64,000 bases of DNA, from the NCBI GenBank assembly GCA_017983755.1, contig JAGOAU010000001.1:62001-126000 (forward strand). The letters are read 5' to 3'. Numbering within the stretch: position 1 is the stretch's first letter; each line of letters opens with the position of its first letter. This DNA comes from Azonexus sp. (lineage in GTDB: Bacteria > Pseudomonadota > Gammaproteobacteria > Burkholderiales > Rhodocyclaceae). Shown here one piece after another: positions 28,787-38,123 of this stretch. Below the pieces are notes generated by a model. That model was not told the origin of the DNA and searched no databases. It saw nothing but the letters and a program-made list of their open reading frames with translations. Position numbers and translations under genes: made by a program.

Positions 28787-29851
28787 ATGCCACTCGTATC
28801 CATGCGCCAACTGCTCGACCACGCCGCTGAAAACGGCTACGGTCTGCCCGCCTTCAACGTCAACAACATGGAACAGGTCTGGGCCATCTGCGAAGCCGCC
28901 AGCCAGATCGACGCCCCGGTCATCATGCAGGCCTCGGCCGGCGCCCGCAAATATGCCGGCGAGCCCTTCCTGCGCCACCAGATCCTCGCCGCCCTCGAAG
29001 CCTACCCGCACCTGCCTATCGTCATGCACCAGGACCATGGCCAGAGCCCGGCGGTGTGCATGAGCGCCATCCGCTCCGGCTTCACCTCGGTGATGATGGA
29101 CGGCTCGCTGGAGGCCGACGGCAAGACCACCTCCTCCTACGAATACAACGTCGCCGTATCCAAGGAAACGGTCAAGTTTGCCCACGCCATCGGCGTTTCC
29201 GTCGAAGCCGAACTCGGCGTTCTCGGCTCGCTCGAAACCATGAAGGGCGACAAGGAAGACGGTCACGGCGCCGACGGCCACATGACCCGCGAACAGTTGC
29301 TGACCGACCCGGACCAGGCCGCCGACTTCGTCAAGCAGACCAACTGCGACGCCCTGGCCATCGCCATCGGCACCAGCCACGGCGCCTACAAGTTCACCAA
29401 GAAGCCGACCGGCGACATCCTCGCCATCGACCGCATCAAGGAAATCCACGCCCGCATCCCGAACACCCACTTGGTGATGCACGGCTCCTCCAGCGTGCCG
29501 CAGGAACTGCTCGCCGAGATCCGCGAATTCGGCGGCGACATGAAGGAAACCTATGGCGTGCCGGTCGAGGAAATCGTCAACGGCATCAAGCACGGCGTAC
29601 GCAAGATCAACATCGATACTGACATCCGTCTCGCCATGACCGGTGCCATCCGCCGCTACTTCGCCGAAAACCCCACCAAGTTCGACCCGCGCGACTACCT
29701 CAAGCCGGCCCGTGAAGCCGCCAAGAAAATCTGCCTGGCCCGCTTCGAAGCCTTCGGCTGCGCCGGCCGTGCCAGCCAGATCAAGCCGATCCCGCTGGAA
29801 AAAATGGCCGAGCGCTACGCCAAGGGCGAACTGAACCAGATCGTCAAGTAG
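28787..29851 (+). CDS. fba: Fructose-bisphosphate aldolase, class II
   Basis: This 354-aa zinc enzyme cleaves fructose-1,6-bisphosphate or condenses triose phosphates. Zinc and substrate ligands are visible in VMHQDHGQS, in '[10 protein letters not shown]', and in '[10 protein letters not shown]', with the phosphate-binding '[11 protein letters not shown]'. This length and the '[16 protein letters not shown]' insertion fit the Calvin-type (CbbA-like) subclass. AGGAG precedes the ATG. It closes the carbon cluster and is followed by a terminator. Confidence 0.95.
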   Translation: MPLVSMRQLLDHAAENGYGLPAFNVNNMEQVWAICEAASQIDAPVIMQASAGARKYAGEPFLRHQILAALEAYPHLPIVMHQDHGQSPAVCMSAIRSGFTSVMMDGSLEADGKTTSSYEYNVAVSKETVKFAHAIGVSVEAELGVLGSLETMKGDKEDGHGADGHMTREQLLTDPDQAADFVKQTNCDALAIAIGTSHGAYKFTKKPTGDILAIDRIKEIHARIPNTHLVMHGSSSVPQELLAEIREFGGDMKETYGVPVEEIVNGIKHGVRKINIDTDIRLAMTGAIRRYFAENPTKFDPRDYLKPAREAAKKICLARFEAFGCAGRASQIKPIPLEKMAERYAKGELNQIVK

Positions 29852-29875
29852 GCAGGCTTTTACATTGCTTGACCG

Positions 29876-29899
29876 AAGGCCGCTTGATGCGGCCTTTTT
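29876..29899 (+). terminator. Terminator after fba
   Basis: AAGGCCGC pairs with GCGGCCTT around a 5-base loop, followed by a T-run. Confidence 0.88.
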
Positions 29900-30079
29900 C
29901 ATTTTGGCCCCTGTCGTGCAAATCCCTGCCACGCCCATCATTTGCAGGTGCCGGGTATTCGCCCGGTAATCCGAGAAGCGCTGGTTCTGCGCCAACTATT
30001 GGCCTACGATGCAAAGAAAACGGACGGGCGTCGCTCGGGTTTTCGCCCTCGGCAATGTGTCCGGAGAACAGGAGACGAT

Positions 30080-33000
30080 ATGTCGCAAGTCGCGGAAGAG
30101 GGCAAGGCGGAACAACTGGCTTTGGTTCTGGAGATGGTGCGCGAGCGCTTGCCGGCAACCGAGGTGCCGCTGGTCGAGGCGTTCGTGCAGCGCTTCTACA
30201 GCCAGGTGGCACCGGAGGACCTGGCCGAGCGGGCGGTCGCGGATCTGTATGGGGCAGCGCTGTCGCAACTGCATTTCGCCCGGCGCTACGTCGCCGGCGC
30301 GCCCAAGCTGCGGGTATACAACCCGCGTGTGGAGGAGCACGGCTGGCAGACGACACACACGGTCATCGAGATCGTGAACGACGACATGCCCTTCCTGGTC
30401 GATTCGATCACCATGGAAGTGAACCGCCAGGGGCTGACCCTGCACATGATCATCCATCCGGTGATGAAGGTCAGCCGCGGCAGTGACGGCTCCCTGCTGG
30501 CGCTGCTCGATGCCGCCGACGCGAACGACGCCGCCGGCACCTACGAATCGGTAATCCATGTCGAGGTCGACCGGCGCACCGAAGCAACTCAGCTCGAAGC
30601 ACTGCAGGCGGGCCTGCAGAAGATACTCGGCGACGTGCGCCTGGCGGTCGCCGACTGGGCAGCGATGCATGCGCGCATGGCCGAGATGATCGCCGACATC
30701 GAGCACACGCCGCCGCCCGGCGACGCGGCCGACGTCGCGGAGGACAAGGCCTTCCTGGAGTGGATCGCCGACGGCAACTTCACCTTCCTCGGCTACCGCG
30801 AATACCAGCTGGCCAGCGAGAACGGCGAGGACGTGCTGCGCGTGATGCCCGGCTCCGGCCTCGGCATCCTGCGCGAGAAAGGCGAGCAGCATTCGCTGTC
30901 GTTCGCCGCGCTGCCGCCTGAAGTGCGCGAGATCGCCCACGAAAAGAGCCTCCTGGTACTGACCAAGGCCAACGCGCGGTCCACCGTGCACCGCCCCGGC
31001 TACCTCGATTACCTCGGCATCAAGCGCTTCGACGCCGAAGGACGCACCATCGGCGAGCGCCGCTTCCTCGGCCTGTTCACGTCGACCGCCTACGACGCCA
31101 GCCCGCGGATGATCCCCCTCCTGCGGCGCAAGATCGCGACGGTGGTCGAGCTCGCCGGCTTCCTGCCCAACAGCCACGCCGCCAAGACGCTCTACAACAT
31201 CCTCGAACAGTACCCGCGCGACGAACTGCTGCAGATCCCGCCCGCCGAGCTCTACACCATCAGCATCGGCATCCTGCGCCTCGGCGAGCGCCAGCGCACA
31301 CGCCTGTTCATCCGCCGCGACGCCTTCTGCCGCTTCTTCTCGTGCCTCATCTACGTACCGCGCGAAACCTACAACACCGAACTGCGCGAACGCATGCAGG
31401 CGGTGCTGATGGAGATGCTCAACGGACGTACTTCGGAATTCAACGTCCAGATCTCGGAATCGGCACTCGCGCGCATCCACGTCGTGGTGCACACGCGCTC
31501 CGGCTGCACCACGGACTACGATGTGCGCGAGATCGAACGGCGCCTGGTGCTGGCGGCCCGACGCTGGCCGGACGAGCTGTACCAGGCGCTCAGCGAGCGC
31601 TGCGGCGAGGAGCGCGGCAACCTGCTCTACAACCGTTATGCCGCCGCTTTCCCGGCCGGCTACCGCGAGGCCTACTCGGCGCGCGCGGCAGTCGGCGACG
31701 TCGAGTTGATGGAGTCCCTCACCGGCCCCGAAGGGCTGGCCATGAGCCTCTACCGTCCGCTCGAGGCGGCGCCCGGCAGTCTGCGCCTCAAGGCCCTGTG
31801 CGAAGGCCAGGCGATGCCGCTGTCGGTGTCGCTGCCGATGCTCGAACACATGGGTGTGCGTGTCCTCGAAGAGCGCCCCTACGAAATCCGCCGCGACGGC
31901 GGCGCAACGGTGTGGCTGCACGATTTCGGCTTGTGGCGGGCCGATGCCGAAGAGCTCGACATCGACCGGTTGCGCGACAACTTCCAGGCGGCCTTTCTCG
32001 CCGTCTGGCACGGCGTCGCCGAGAACGACGACTTCAACCGGCTGGTGCTGGCGGCCCACCTCACCTGGCGCCAGGCGATGGTGCTGCGCGCCTACGCCAA
32101 ATACATGCGCCAGGCCGGCTTCACCTTCAGCCAGGCCTATATCGAGCAGACCCTGGCGGCCTATCCGGTCATCGCCCGGCACCTGCTCGAACTCTTCCTG
32201 AGCCGCCACGACCCGGCCGCCGAGACCGGGCGCGACGAGCAGTCGGCGCGCCTGGAAGCCGAAATCGTGGCCGCCCTGGACGGTGTCACCAGCCTCGACG
32301 AGGACCGCATCCTGCGCCAGTTCCTCGCCGTCATCCTGGCCACCGTGCGCACCAACTACTTCCAGCGCCGGGATGGCGAAAGCAAGCCCTATCTCTCGTT
32401 CAAGCTCGACCCGCACCGCGTGCCGGGGCTGCCCGAACCGCGGCCGATGTTCGAGATCTACGTCTACTCGCCGCGCGTCGAGGGCGTGCATCTGCGTGGC
32501 GGCAAGGTGGCGCGCGGCGGCCTGCGCTGGTCCGACCGCATGGAGGATTTCCGCACCGAGGTGCTGGGGCTGATGAAGGCACAGATGGTCAAGAATACGG
32601 TCATCGTCCCGGTCGGCTCGAAAGGCGGCTTCGTCGTCAAGACCCCACCGCCGGGCGGCGATCGCGACGCCATGCTGCAGGAAGCCATCGCCTGCTACCG
32701 TCTCTACCTGCACGGACTGCTCGACCTCACCGACAACCTCGTCGGCGGCAGCGTCGTGCCCCCGGCCGGGGTGCTGCGCCGCGACGGCGACGACCCCTAT
32801 CTGGTGGTCGCCGCCGACAAGGGCACGGCGAGCTTTTCCGACTACGCCAACGCCGTCTCGCGCGAATTCGGCTTCTGGCTCGGCGATGCCTTCGCCTCCG
32901 GCGGCTCGGCCGGCTACGACCACAAGAAGATGGCGATCACCGCCCGCGGCGCCTGGGAATCGGTCAAGCGCCATTTCCGCGAATTTGGCATCGACACTCA

Positions 33001-34903
33001 GGCGCAGGATTTCACCGTGGCCGGCATCGGCGACATGTCGGGCGACGTCTTCGGCAACGGCATGCTGCTCTCGCCGCACATCCGGCTCGTTGCCGCCTTC
33101 GACCACCGCCATATCTTCATCGACCCCGACCCCGACGCAGCGGCGAGCCTCGCCGAGCGGCAGCGGTTGTTTGCGCTGCCGCGCTCCTCCTGGGCCGACT
33201 ACGACGCCACGTTGATCTCGGCCGGCGGTGGCATCTATCCGCGCAGCGCCAAGTCGGTGCAACTCTCGCCCGAGGCCCGCGCCGCCCTCGGCATCGAAGC
33301 CGAAACGCTGACGCCGCAGGAACTGGTACACGCCGTGCTGCTGGCGCCGGTTGACCTGCTTTACAACGGCGGCATCGGTACCTACATCAAGAGCCAGCGC
33401 GAAACCCATGTCGACGTCGGTGACCGGGCCAACGACGCCATCCGCGTCAACGGCGGCGAACTGCGCTGCCGCGTCGTTGCCGAAGGGGGTAACCTCGGCT
33501 GCACCCAGCTCGGGCGCATCGAATACGCCCTGAAGGGCGGCCGCATCAATACCGACGCCATCGACAACTCGGCGGGCGTCGATTGTTCCGACCACGAGGT
33601 CAATATCAAGATCCTGCTCAATTCGGTGATCGAAGACGGCGAACTGACCGAGAAGCAGCGCAACGCACTACTCGTCGAGATGACCGAGGAAGTCGGCCGA
33701 CTGGTGCTGCGCGACAATTATTTCCAGACCCAGGTGCTGTCGATCACGCGGTCGCGCGGGCTACAGCTACTCGACGAGCAGCTGCGCTACATCCACTATC
33801 TCTCCAACGCCGGCCGGCTCAACCGCCGCCTCGAATACCTGCCTTTCGACGAGGAGATCGCCGAACGCAAGGCCGTCGGTATCGGCCTGACCACACCCGA
33901 ACTGGCAGTGCTGCTGGCCTACCACAAGATGGAACTGTTCGAGGCGCTGCTCGCCTCCGACGTGCCCGAAGACAGCTACATTTCCACCGCCCTCAGCCGC
34001 TATTTCCCGCAGCCGCTGCGCGAGCGCTTTCCGTTGCAGGTCGGGCGCCACCCGCTGCGCCGCGAGATCATCGCCACCCATGTCGTGAACAGCATGGTGA
34101 ACCGGGTCGGCCCGAGCTTCATCTTCCGCCTGCAGGAAGAAACCGGGGCCGCGCCGCCGGACATCGTCCGCGCCTACCTGGCGACGCGCGAGGTATTCGG
34201 CGTGGTGCCGCTGTGGCAGGACATCGAAGCGCTCGACAATCTGGTCGCCGACACCACGCAGACGGCGATGATCCTCGAAGGGCTGCGCCTGATCCAGCGC
34301 GGCACCCTGTGGTTCCTGCACCACCGCGACCATCTGCGCGACCTGGCCGCCACCCTGGCCCGCTTCTCCGGTGGTGTCGAGGCGCTGGCCACCAGCCTGA
34401 ACGAGGTGGTCGCCCCGCTCTACCGGGCCGAACTCGACGAAGTCGCGAACCGTCTCGGCGCCCAGGGCGTGCCGCCGGAACTGGCGCAGCGCGTGGCCGG
34501 GCTGGAGGAACTGTACTCGGCGCTGGACATCATCGAAGTCGCCGGCGAAACCGGCGCCCCGGCCGAACGGGTTGCGCGCGTCTATTTCAGGCTCGGCGGC
34601 GAACTCGACCTGCACTGGCTCAGTCGCCAGATCACCGCGCTGCCCGCCGACACTCACTGGCAGGGCATGGCCCGCGCCGCACTGCGCGACGACCTGTCGA
34701 CCCTGGTGCGCAACCTCGCTGCCGAAGTGCTGCGCACCAGCCCCGGCGAGACCGAGATCGATACCCTGATGGCCGCCTGGAAATCGCGGCGCACCTTCCA
34801 GTACGAGCGCTGCCGGCAACTCTTCGCCGAAATTCGCGGCAGCGCAACACAGGACATGCCGATGCTGTCGGTAGCGCTGCGGGAACTGCGCGCGCTGGCA
34901 TAG
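30080..34903 (+). CDS. gdhB: NAD-specific glutamate dehydrogenase, giant (GDH-180) class
   Basis: This 1607-aa protein belongs to the large NAD-glutamate dehydrogenases that deaminate glutamate to 2-oxoglutarate. The N-terminal half carries ACT-like regulatory segments ('DDMPFLVDSITMEVNRQGL'), and the catalytic domain lies in the second half (about 780-1300), with 'HLRGGKVARGGLRWSDRMEDFRTEV' spanning the active Arg region, 'NTVIVPVGSKGGFVVK' with the catalytic Lys, and the Rossmann-type 'CRVVAEGGNLGCTQ'. GGAG lies five bases before the ATG at 30080; upstream in-frame codons lack a site. Monocistronic as far as the window shows. Confidence 0.93.
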   Translation: MSQVAEEGKAEQLALVLEMVRERLPATEVPLVEAFVQRFYSQVAPEDLAERAVADLYGAALSQLHFARRYVAGAPKLRVYNPRVEEHGWQTTHTVIEIVNDDMPFLVDSITMEVNRQGLTLHMIIHPVMKVSRGSDGSLLALLDAADANDAAGTYESVIHVEVDRRTEATQLEALQAGLQKILGDVRLAVADWAAMHARMAEMIADIEHTPPPGDAADVAEDKAFLEWIADGNFTFLGYREYQLASENGEDVLRVMPGSGLGILREKGEQHSLSFAALPPEVREIAHEKSLLVLTKANARSTVHRPGYLDYLGIKRFDAEGRTIGERRFLGLFTSTAYDASPRMIPLLRRKIATVVELAGFLPNSHAAKTLYNILEQYPRDELLQIPPAELYTISIGILRLGERQRTRLFIRRDAFCRFFSCLIYVPRETYNTELRERMQAVLMEMLNGRTSEFNVQISESALARIHVVVHTRSGCTTDYDVREIERRLVLAARRWPDELYQALSERCGEERGNLLYNRYAAAFPAGYREAYSARAAVGDVELMESLTGPEGLAMSLYRPLEAAPGSLRLKALCEGQAMPLSVSLPMLEHMGVRVLEERPYEIRRDGGATVWLHDFGLWRADAEELDIDRLRDNFQAAFLAVWHGVAENDDFNRLVLAAHLTWRQAMVLRAYAKYMRQAGFTFSQAYIEQTLAAYPVIARHLLELFLSRHDPAAETGRDEQSARLEAEIVAALDGVTSLDEDRILRQFLAVILATVRTNYFQRRDGESKPYLSFKLDPHRVPGLPEPRPMFEIYVYSPRVEGVHLRGGKVARGGLRWSDRMEDFRTEVLGLMKAQMVKNTVIVPVGSKGGFVVKTPPPGGDRDAMLQEAIACYRLYLHGLLDLTDNLVGGSVVPPAGVLRRDGDDPYLVVAADKGTASFSDYANAVSREFGFWLGDAFASGGSAGYDHKKMAITARGAWESVKRHFREFGIDTQAQDFTVAGIGDMSGDVFGNGMLLSPHIRLVAAFDHRHIFIDPDPDAAASLAERQRLFALPRSSWADYDATLISAGGGIYPRSAKSVQLSPEARAALGIEAETLTPQELVHAVLLAPVDLLYNGGIGTYIKSQRETHVDVGDRANDAIRVNGGELRCRVVAEGGNLGCTQLGRIEYALKGGRINTDAIDNSAGVDCSDHEVNIKILLNSVIEDGELTEKQRNALLVEMTEEVGRLVLRDNYFQTQVLSITRSRGLQLLDEQLRYIHYLSNAGRLNRRLEYLPFDEEIAERKAVGIGLTTPELAVLLAYHKMELFEALLASDVPEDSYISTALSRYFPQPLRERFPLQVGRHPLRREIIATHVVNSMVNRVGPSFIFRLQEETGAAPPDIVRAYLATREVFGVVPLWQDIEALDNLVADTTQTAMILEGLRLIQRGTLWFLHHRDHLRDLAATLARFSGGVEALATSLNEVVAPLYRAELDEVANRLGAQGVPPELAQRVAGLEELYSALDIIEVAGETGAPAERVARVYFRLGGELDLHWLSRQITALPADTHWQGMARAALRDDLSTLVRNLAAEVLRTSPGETEIDTLMAAWKSRRTFQYERCRQLFAEIRGSATQDMPMLSVALRELRALA

Positions 34904-35215
34904 GTCGGGGGCGGCTTGTGCCTCGTGGTTACGATAGGCCCCCTGACCATACCAACGCCTGGGGTTATTCAGCAGCTCCAGCGTGACTCAAAGAGACCGG
35001 CACCGCCCGCGACATGTACAACGATTACGCTACGGCGCGGCGACTAGGGCCTGCTGCGGTCGACCCGGTTTATATGGCTGTTTTCATCGACTGCCACGGA
35101 AGCTACCGGTACATGGGCAGCCACAACGGTCGCCTCGGCGTGATCGAATAAAGCTGCGCCCGGGCAAGCCACTGCTCAATACAATGGCGCCTGGCGAACA
35201 CAGGGAGCAAACGCA
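34904..35215. other. Intergenic stretch with one dispersed-motif copy
   Basis: This 312-base gap holds a copy of the dispersed motif (core 35053-35064). A 45-codon open frame (35014-35151) crosses it, but it has no ribosome binding site and no recognisable product. No clear terminator follows the glutamate dehydrogenase gene. Confidence 0.55.
35053..35088 (+). repeat. Dispersed motif (core 35053-35064)
   Basis: GCTGCGGTCGAC, then CCGG, TTTATAT, GGC, TGTTTTC. The AT-rich tracts are present but not pure A. Confidence 0.65.
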
Positions 35216-35584
35216 GTGCGACTCGACAAATGGCTTTGGGCCGCCCGTTTCTGCAAAACCCGCAGTCTGGCCTCCGAAGCCGTGACCGGCGGCCGGGTCA
35301 AGGCCAACGGCGCCGCAGCCAAGCCCGCCAGGGATGTCAAACCCGGCGACCGCCTGCAGATCCATGCGGGCGACCAGCACTGGGAGGTCATCGTCAAGGG
35401 GCTCAACGAGCAGCGCCGCCCGGCGCCGGAGGCACAACTGCTTTATGAGGAAACCCCGGACAGTGTGCAACGTCGTGCCCGTGAGGTGGAACTGCGCCAG
35501 CTGTCCCCGCAACCGGTGGCTGAACAGAAGGGCCGCCCGACGAAGCGTGACCGGCGGCAGATGAACCGTTTTCGCGAAAATTGA
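35216..35584 (+). CDS. hslR: S4-domain RNA-binding protein, Hsp15-like
   Basis: This 122-aa protein has an N-terminal S4 domain, MRLDKWLWAARFCKTRSLASEAV with 'GGRVKANG', and a basic C-terminal tail ('KGRPTKRDRRQMNRF'), as in the heat-shock protein Hsp15. Hsp15 binds 50S subunits carrying a stalled nascent chain and helps recycle them. The start is a GTG with CAGGGAG upstream. It stands alone between the glutamate dehydrogenase and the injection-system block. Confidence 0.88.
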   Translation: MRLDKWLWAARFCKTRSLASEAVTGGRVKANGAAAKPARDVKPGDRLQIHAGDQHWEVIVKGLNEQRRPAPEAQLLYEETPDSVQRRAREVELRQLSPQPVAEQKGRPTKRDRRQMNRFREN

Positions 35585-35630
35585 GCGTCCCGGAATGAAA
35601 GCGGCAGACCGGATGTTGTTTGCACGCTCC

Positions 35631-37424
35631 TCATGAAGCGTAACGGGGCCGGCGTTCCAGTCCGCCCGCGGCCGCAGTACACAAAAGTCGCAGCAATTCT
35701 TCAATGGCGTTTTGCCGCAGCGATTCGAGTTCGAATGGCTGCACCGCTTCCGACTGCAGGCCTACGTTGGGCGAAGCCGAAGACAACTCGCGACAAGCCT
35801 GCGCCAGGGTCCGGTTCAGAAACACCTTGTCCGTCGTTGCATCGATGATGAATAACAGTCGTTCGAGCGGCACCGCATTCAGCAACGCCTTGATTTCGAA
35901 CACGCAGCCGTCGTTGCCCGGCGAAAAGCTTCTCAGATCCATCAGCACTGCATCGCTTCCAGCAACCAGCCGTACGAGCACCCGTTGCCAAGTGTCCGCG
36001 TGGCAATAAAAATCATTGATGCGGAACCGTCCGTCCTGATCGCGACGAGTATCCAGTTGGCCCGCGCTCCGCTCAATTGCGGCACTGCTGTCGATGAACA
36101 GCCCCTGCAGCTTGCCCGCGACAAAGGCAAGGAATTGATGCGGCGCAATGGTGGAGGTGGCGAGGTCGATGCCGACGATCAGCTGGACGTTGCCGATATG
36201 GCGCCAGTATTTCGAGACCAGCTCGAACAGCCTCTCGCTCCGCTGGCCAAGCGAAAAGACGCGAAGCACGAGCAGCGCCGGCCCAGCTTCCGCTACGCCC
36301 GCCCTGGACGCGGCAGACCGGTTGCCGGTCCGCACCGTCATCCTGAAGACCGCCAGCGCAACAGGCACCGCCAGCACCCAGCCCGGACCGGCAAAAATCA
36401 GGATGGCAGCATAGAACGTCGCAAACACAAGCCACATGGCGTCGATGGCCAGCGACTGATCGCTGATGACCTTGCGCAGGTAGGCATGGCGCATCCAGAC
36501 AAGCAGGCACCAACCGAGCAGGGCGGGGGAAATGCAAGCAATCACCATGAGCAGCAGGAGGCAGCCGATGAAGGTCAGCGCAAAGCTCAGGCCGAGGAAG
36601 CCGGATACAGCGGTCACGACGGTTCCCAATGGCTCCCGATAGATCCACACCGCCGCCACCATGGCAAGCAAGCCGGCGGCAACGACGGTCATGAAACTCA
36701 GGACCAGCGGCGCAACCGCCCGGACACGACGGATGCGGAACATGCCGACGAGAAGCGTGGGCCCCAGATTGAACACGATCCATTTGCCAAGCAGGCGGAT
36801 GGGCGTTTCGCCTGACCATGAGGCCACGGATACCTCGCCCTGCTGCACCGCGGGCTCCGTCGGGGTGAGGACGAGGAGCGCACCGAGCATGGCAAGCACG
36901 GCGAAATAGGTCATCACGACCAGACAGCGCTTGCGCCAGCCCGTGGTAGCCACCAGATTGGCCGTCAGCACGACGGGCCAGGCAAAGGTCCATATCAGGA
37001 ACAGCAGTTGCAACGGATGTGTCGCCGCACGCAGCGGGTTGATCTGCGTCTGCGAGAATGCCTGAAAGGCGGCCCAGCCGACGATGGTGGCAAACAGCAG
37101 GCCGCCGGCAGCATATCTGCGGGCGTGGCGCCAAGGTCCGTCGACGCTGGCGCGGAACCACCGCTCCGCAAGGTTCGGTTCCCGATGGCGCGCTGCTCCG
37201 GGCGTAGACGAGGCGTTTGGCGCAGGCAGCGGTGTGGCGAGATCCGGCGCGCGGTCTGCGGAGCCCCTTGCCGTTGCCGACATCAGGCGGGCGACGGTTC
37301 GCCGATAACGCCGCAACAGCAGGGTCGATGCAATCAGTGTCAGAAGCGACGCCACCACGCTCAGCAAGGCGGCTACAAGGTAGACCACCGGGCCGCTGAC
37401 AAGCAGATCGAGCGACGAAGGCAT
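35631..37424 (-). CDS. Multi-pass membrane protein with soluble C-terminal domain
   Basis: This 597-aa protein is not assigned to a named family. About ten hydrophobic segments span residues 8-370, with an Ala/Pro-rich loop after the first helix. A soluble domain of about 200 residues follows, starting 'ALLVLRVFSLGQRSERLFELV', with alternating strands and helices, and a conserved-looking 'DAVLMDLRSFSPGNDGCVFEI' and 'LLFIIDATTDK'. The fold is reminiscent of TIR/SLOG-type sensor domains, an inference. It lies 9 bp after the small secreted-looking gene at the tail of the injection-system block, so it could be an anchor, a sensor or an immunity protein. Confidence 0.6.
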   Translation of the reverse strand: MPSSLDLLVSGPVVYLVAALLSVVASLLTLIASTLLLRRYRRTVARLMSATARGSADRAPDLATPLPAPNASSTPGAARHREPNLAERWFRASVDGPWRHARRYAAGGLLFATIVGWAAFQAFSQTQINPLRAATHPLQLLFLIWTFAWPVVLTANLVATTGWRKRCLVVMTYFAVLAMLGALLVLTPTEPAVQQGEVSVASWSGETPIRLLGKWIVFNLGPTLLVGMFRIRRVRAVAPLVLSFMTVVAAGLLAMVAAVWIYREPLGTVVTAVSGFLGLSFALTFIGCLLLLMVIACISPALLGWCLLVWMRHAYLRKVISDQSLAIDAMWLVFATFYAAILIFAGPGWVLAVPVALAVFRMTVRTGNRSAASRAGVAEAGPALLVLRVFSLGQRSERLFELVSKYWRHIGNVQLIVGIDLATSTIAPHQFLAFVAGKLQGLFIDSSAAIERSAGQLDTRRDQDGRFRINDFYCHADTWQRVLVRLVAGSDAVLMDLRSFSPGNDGCVFEIKALLNAVPLERLLFIIDATTDKVFLNRTLAQACRELSSASPNVGLQSEAVQPFELESLRQNAIEELLRLLCTAAAGGLERRPRYAS

Positions 37425-37433
37425 GGAGACCGA

Positions 37434-37982
37434 TCACTTTCGACGGACGCTGACGCCTTCGAGATCGACGATGACGGTGCCTTTCCAGTCCTTGAGCAGT
37501 GATTTCCAGCGAATCGTATCGGGGTTCGTGAACGTGGCATACCCCGTGTAGGCGACCGGTGAAAACATTCCACCCCGCCACTCCATGGTTTGCGTGTTCT
37601 CGCTCCAGGTAGGTGGCGGCAGCTCGACCGCCAGCCCGTTAGCATCGAATATCACGAAGCGGTAGTTCTTCGTATTGGCGTCGAACCAGACCATCGACAT
37701 GCTTTTTCCGCCATCGGACTTGCGCGACGTCTCCGAGCGCAGATAGCGTCCATCGAGAACCCAGTCGTAGGTTTCGACGTAATTCACGGCCATCTCGGGT
37801 AGTGGCTGACGCCTGGTGGCCTTGACCTCCCATGTTCCCCGCCATTTGTCGACGACCATCGACTCGGCGCTCTGCGCGCTCTCCGGCTTTCGGGGATTAT
37901 CCTGCCCGGCCATGGCCGGGCACCAGGGCGCCGCCGCCAGAACCGACAGCCACACACGTACCAGAAGCGCTCTGCATTCCAT
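37434..37982 (-). CDS. Secreted-looking 182-aa protein (lipocalin/DUF1579-like)
   Basis: The protein has an N-terminal signal peptide (hydrophobic 'LLVRVWLSVLAAAPWC', cleavage near AMA-GQ). The mature part is strand-rich with many aromatic residues: 'WRGTWEVKATR', 'YVETYDWVLDGRYLRSET', 'MEWRGGMFSPVAYTGYATFT'. This pattern resembles the DUF1579 or lipocalin-like barrels, but I am not certain. It is 142 bp downstream of the DUF4157 gene and 9 bp before the membrane-protein gene, so it probably belongs to the same accessory block. Confidence 0.55.
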   Translation of the reverse strand: MECRALLVRVWLSVLAAAPWCPAMAGQDNPRKPESAQSAESMVVDKWRGTWEVKATRRQPLPEMAVNYVETYDWVLDGRYLRSETSRKSDGGKSMSMVWFDANTKNYRFVIFDANGLAVELPPPTWSENTQTMEWRGGMFSPVAYTGYATFTNPDTIRWKSLLKDWKGTVIVDLEGVSVRRK

Positions 37983-38123
37983 GTCGCCCTCCGCTCGATT
38001 CGAATACTCCGGCCGCCGACACCTTGCCTACCGGCCTGCCCCGGCCGGCGACGTGTCGCATTCGGTTATTGACCGCTTTCCACGGTGGACCGCAGCATCC
38101 TTCCGGCGTTCGGTGTGTCCTGG

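Noticed and set aside
29996..33595. A 1199-codon open frame on the minus strand
   Set aside because: It lies wholly antisense to the giant glutamate dehydrogenase, whose motifs are unmistakable, and has shadow-type composition.
35014..35151. A 45-codon plus-strand frame containing a dispersed-motif copy
   Set aside because: There is no ribosome binding site, no recognisable product and no neighbour suggesting a role; kept only as part of the intergenic description.
38085..38096. A near-match GTGGACCGCAGC to the core motif
   Set aside because: It differs inside the otherwise invariant GTCGAC and has weak A-tracts, so it was not counted.
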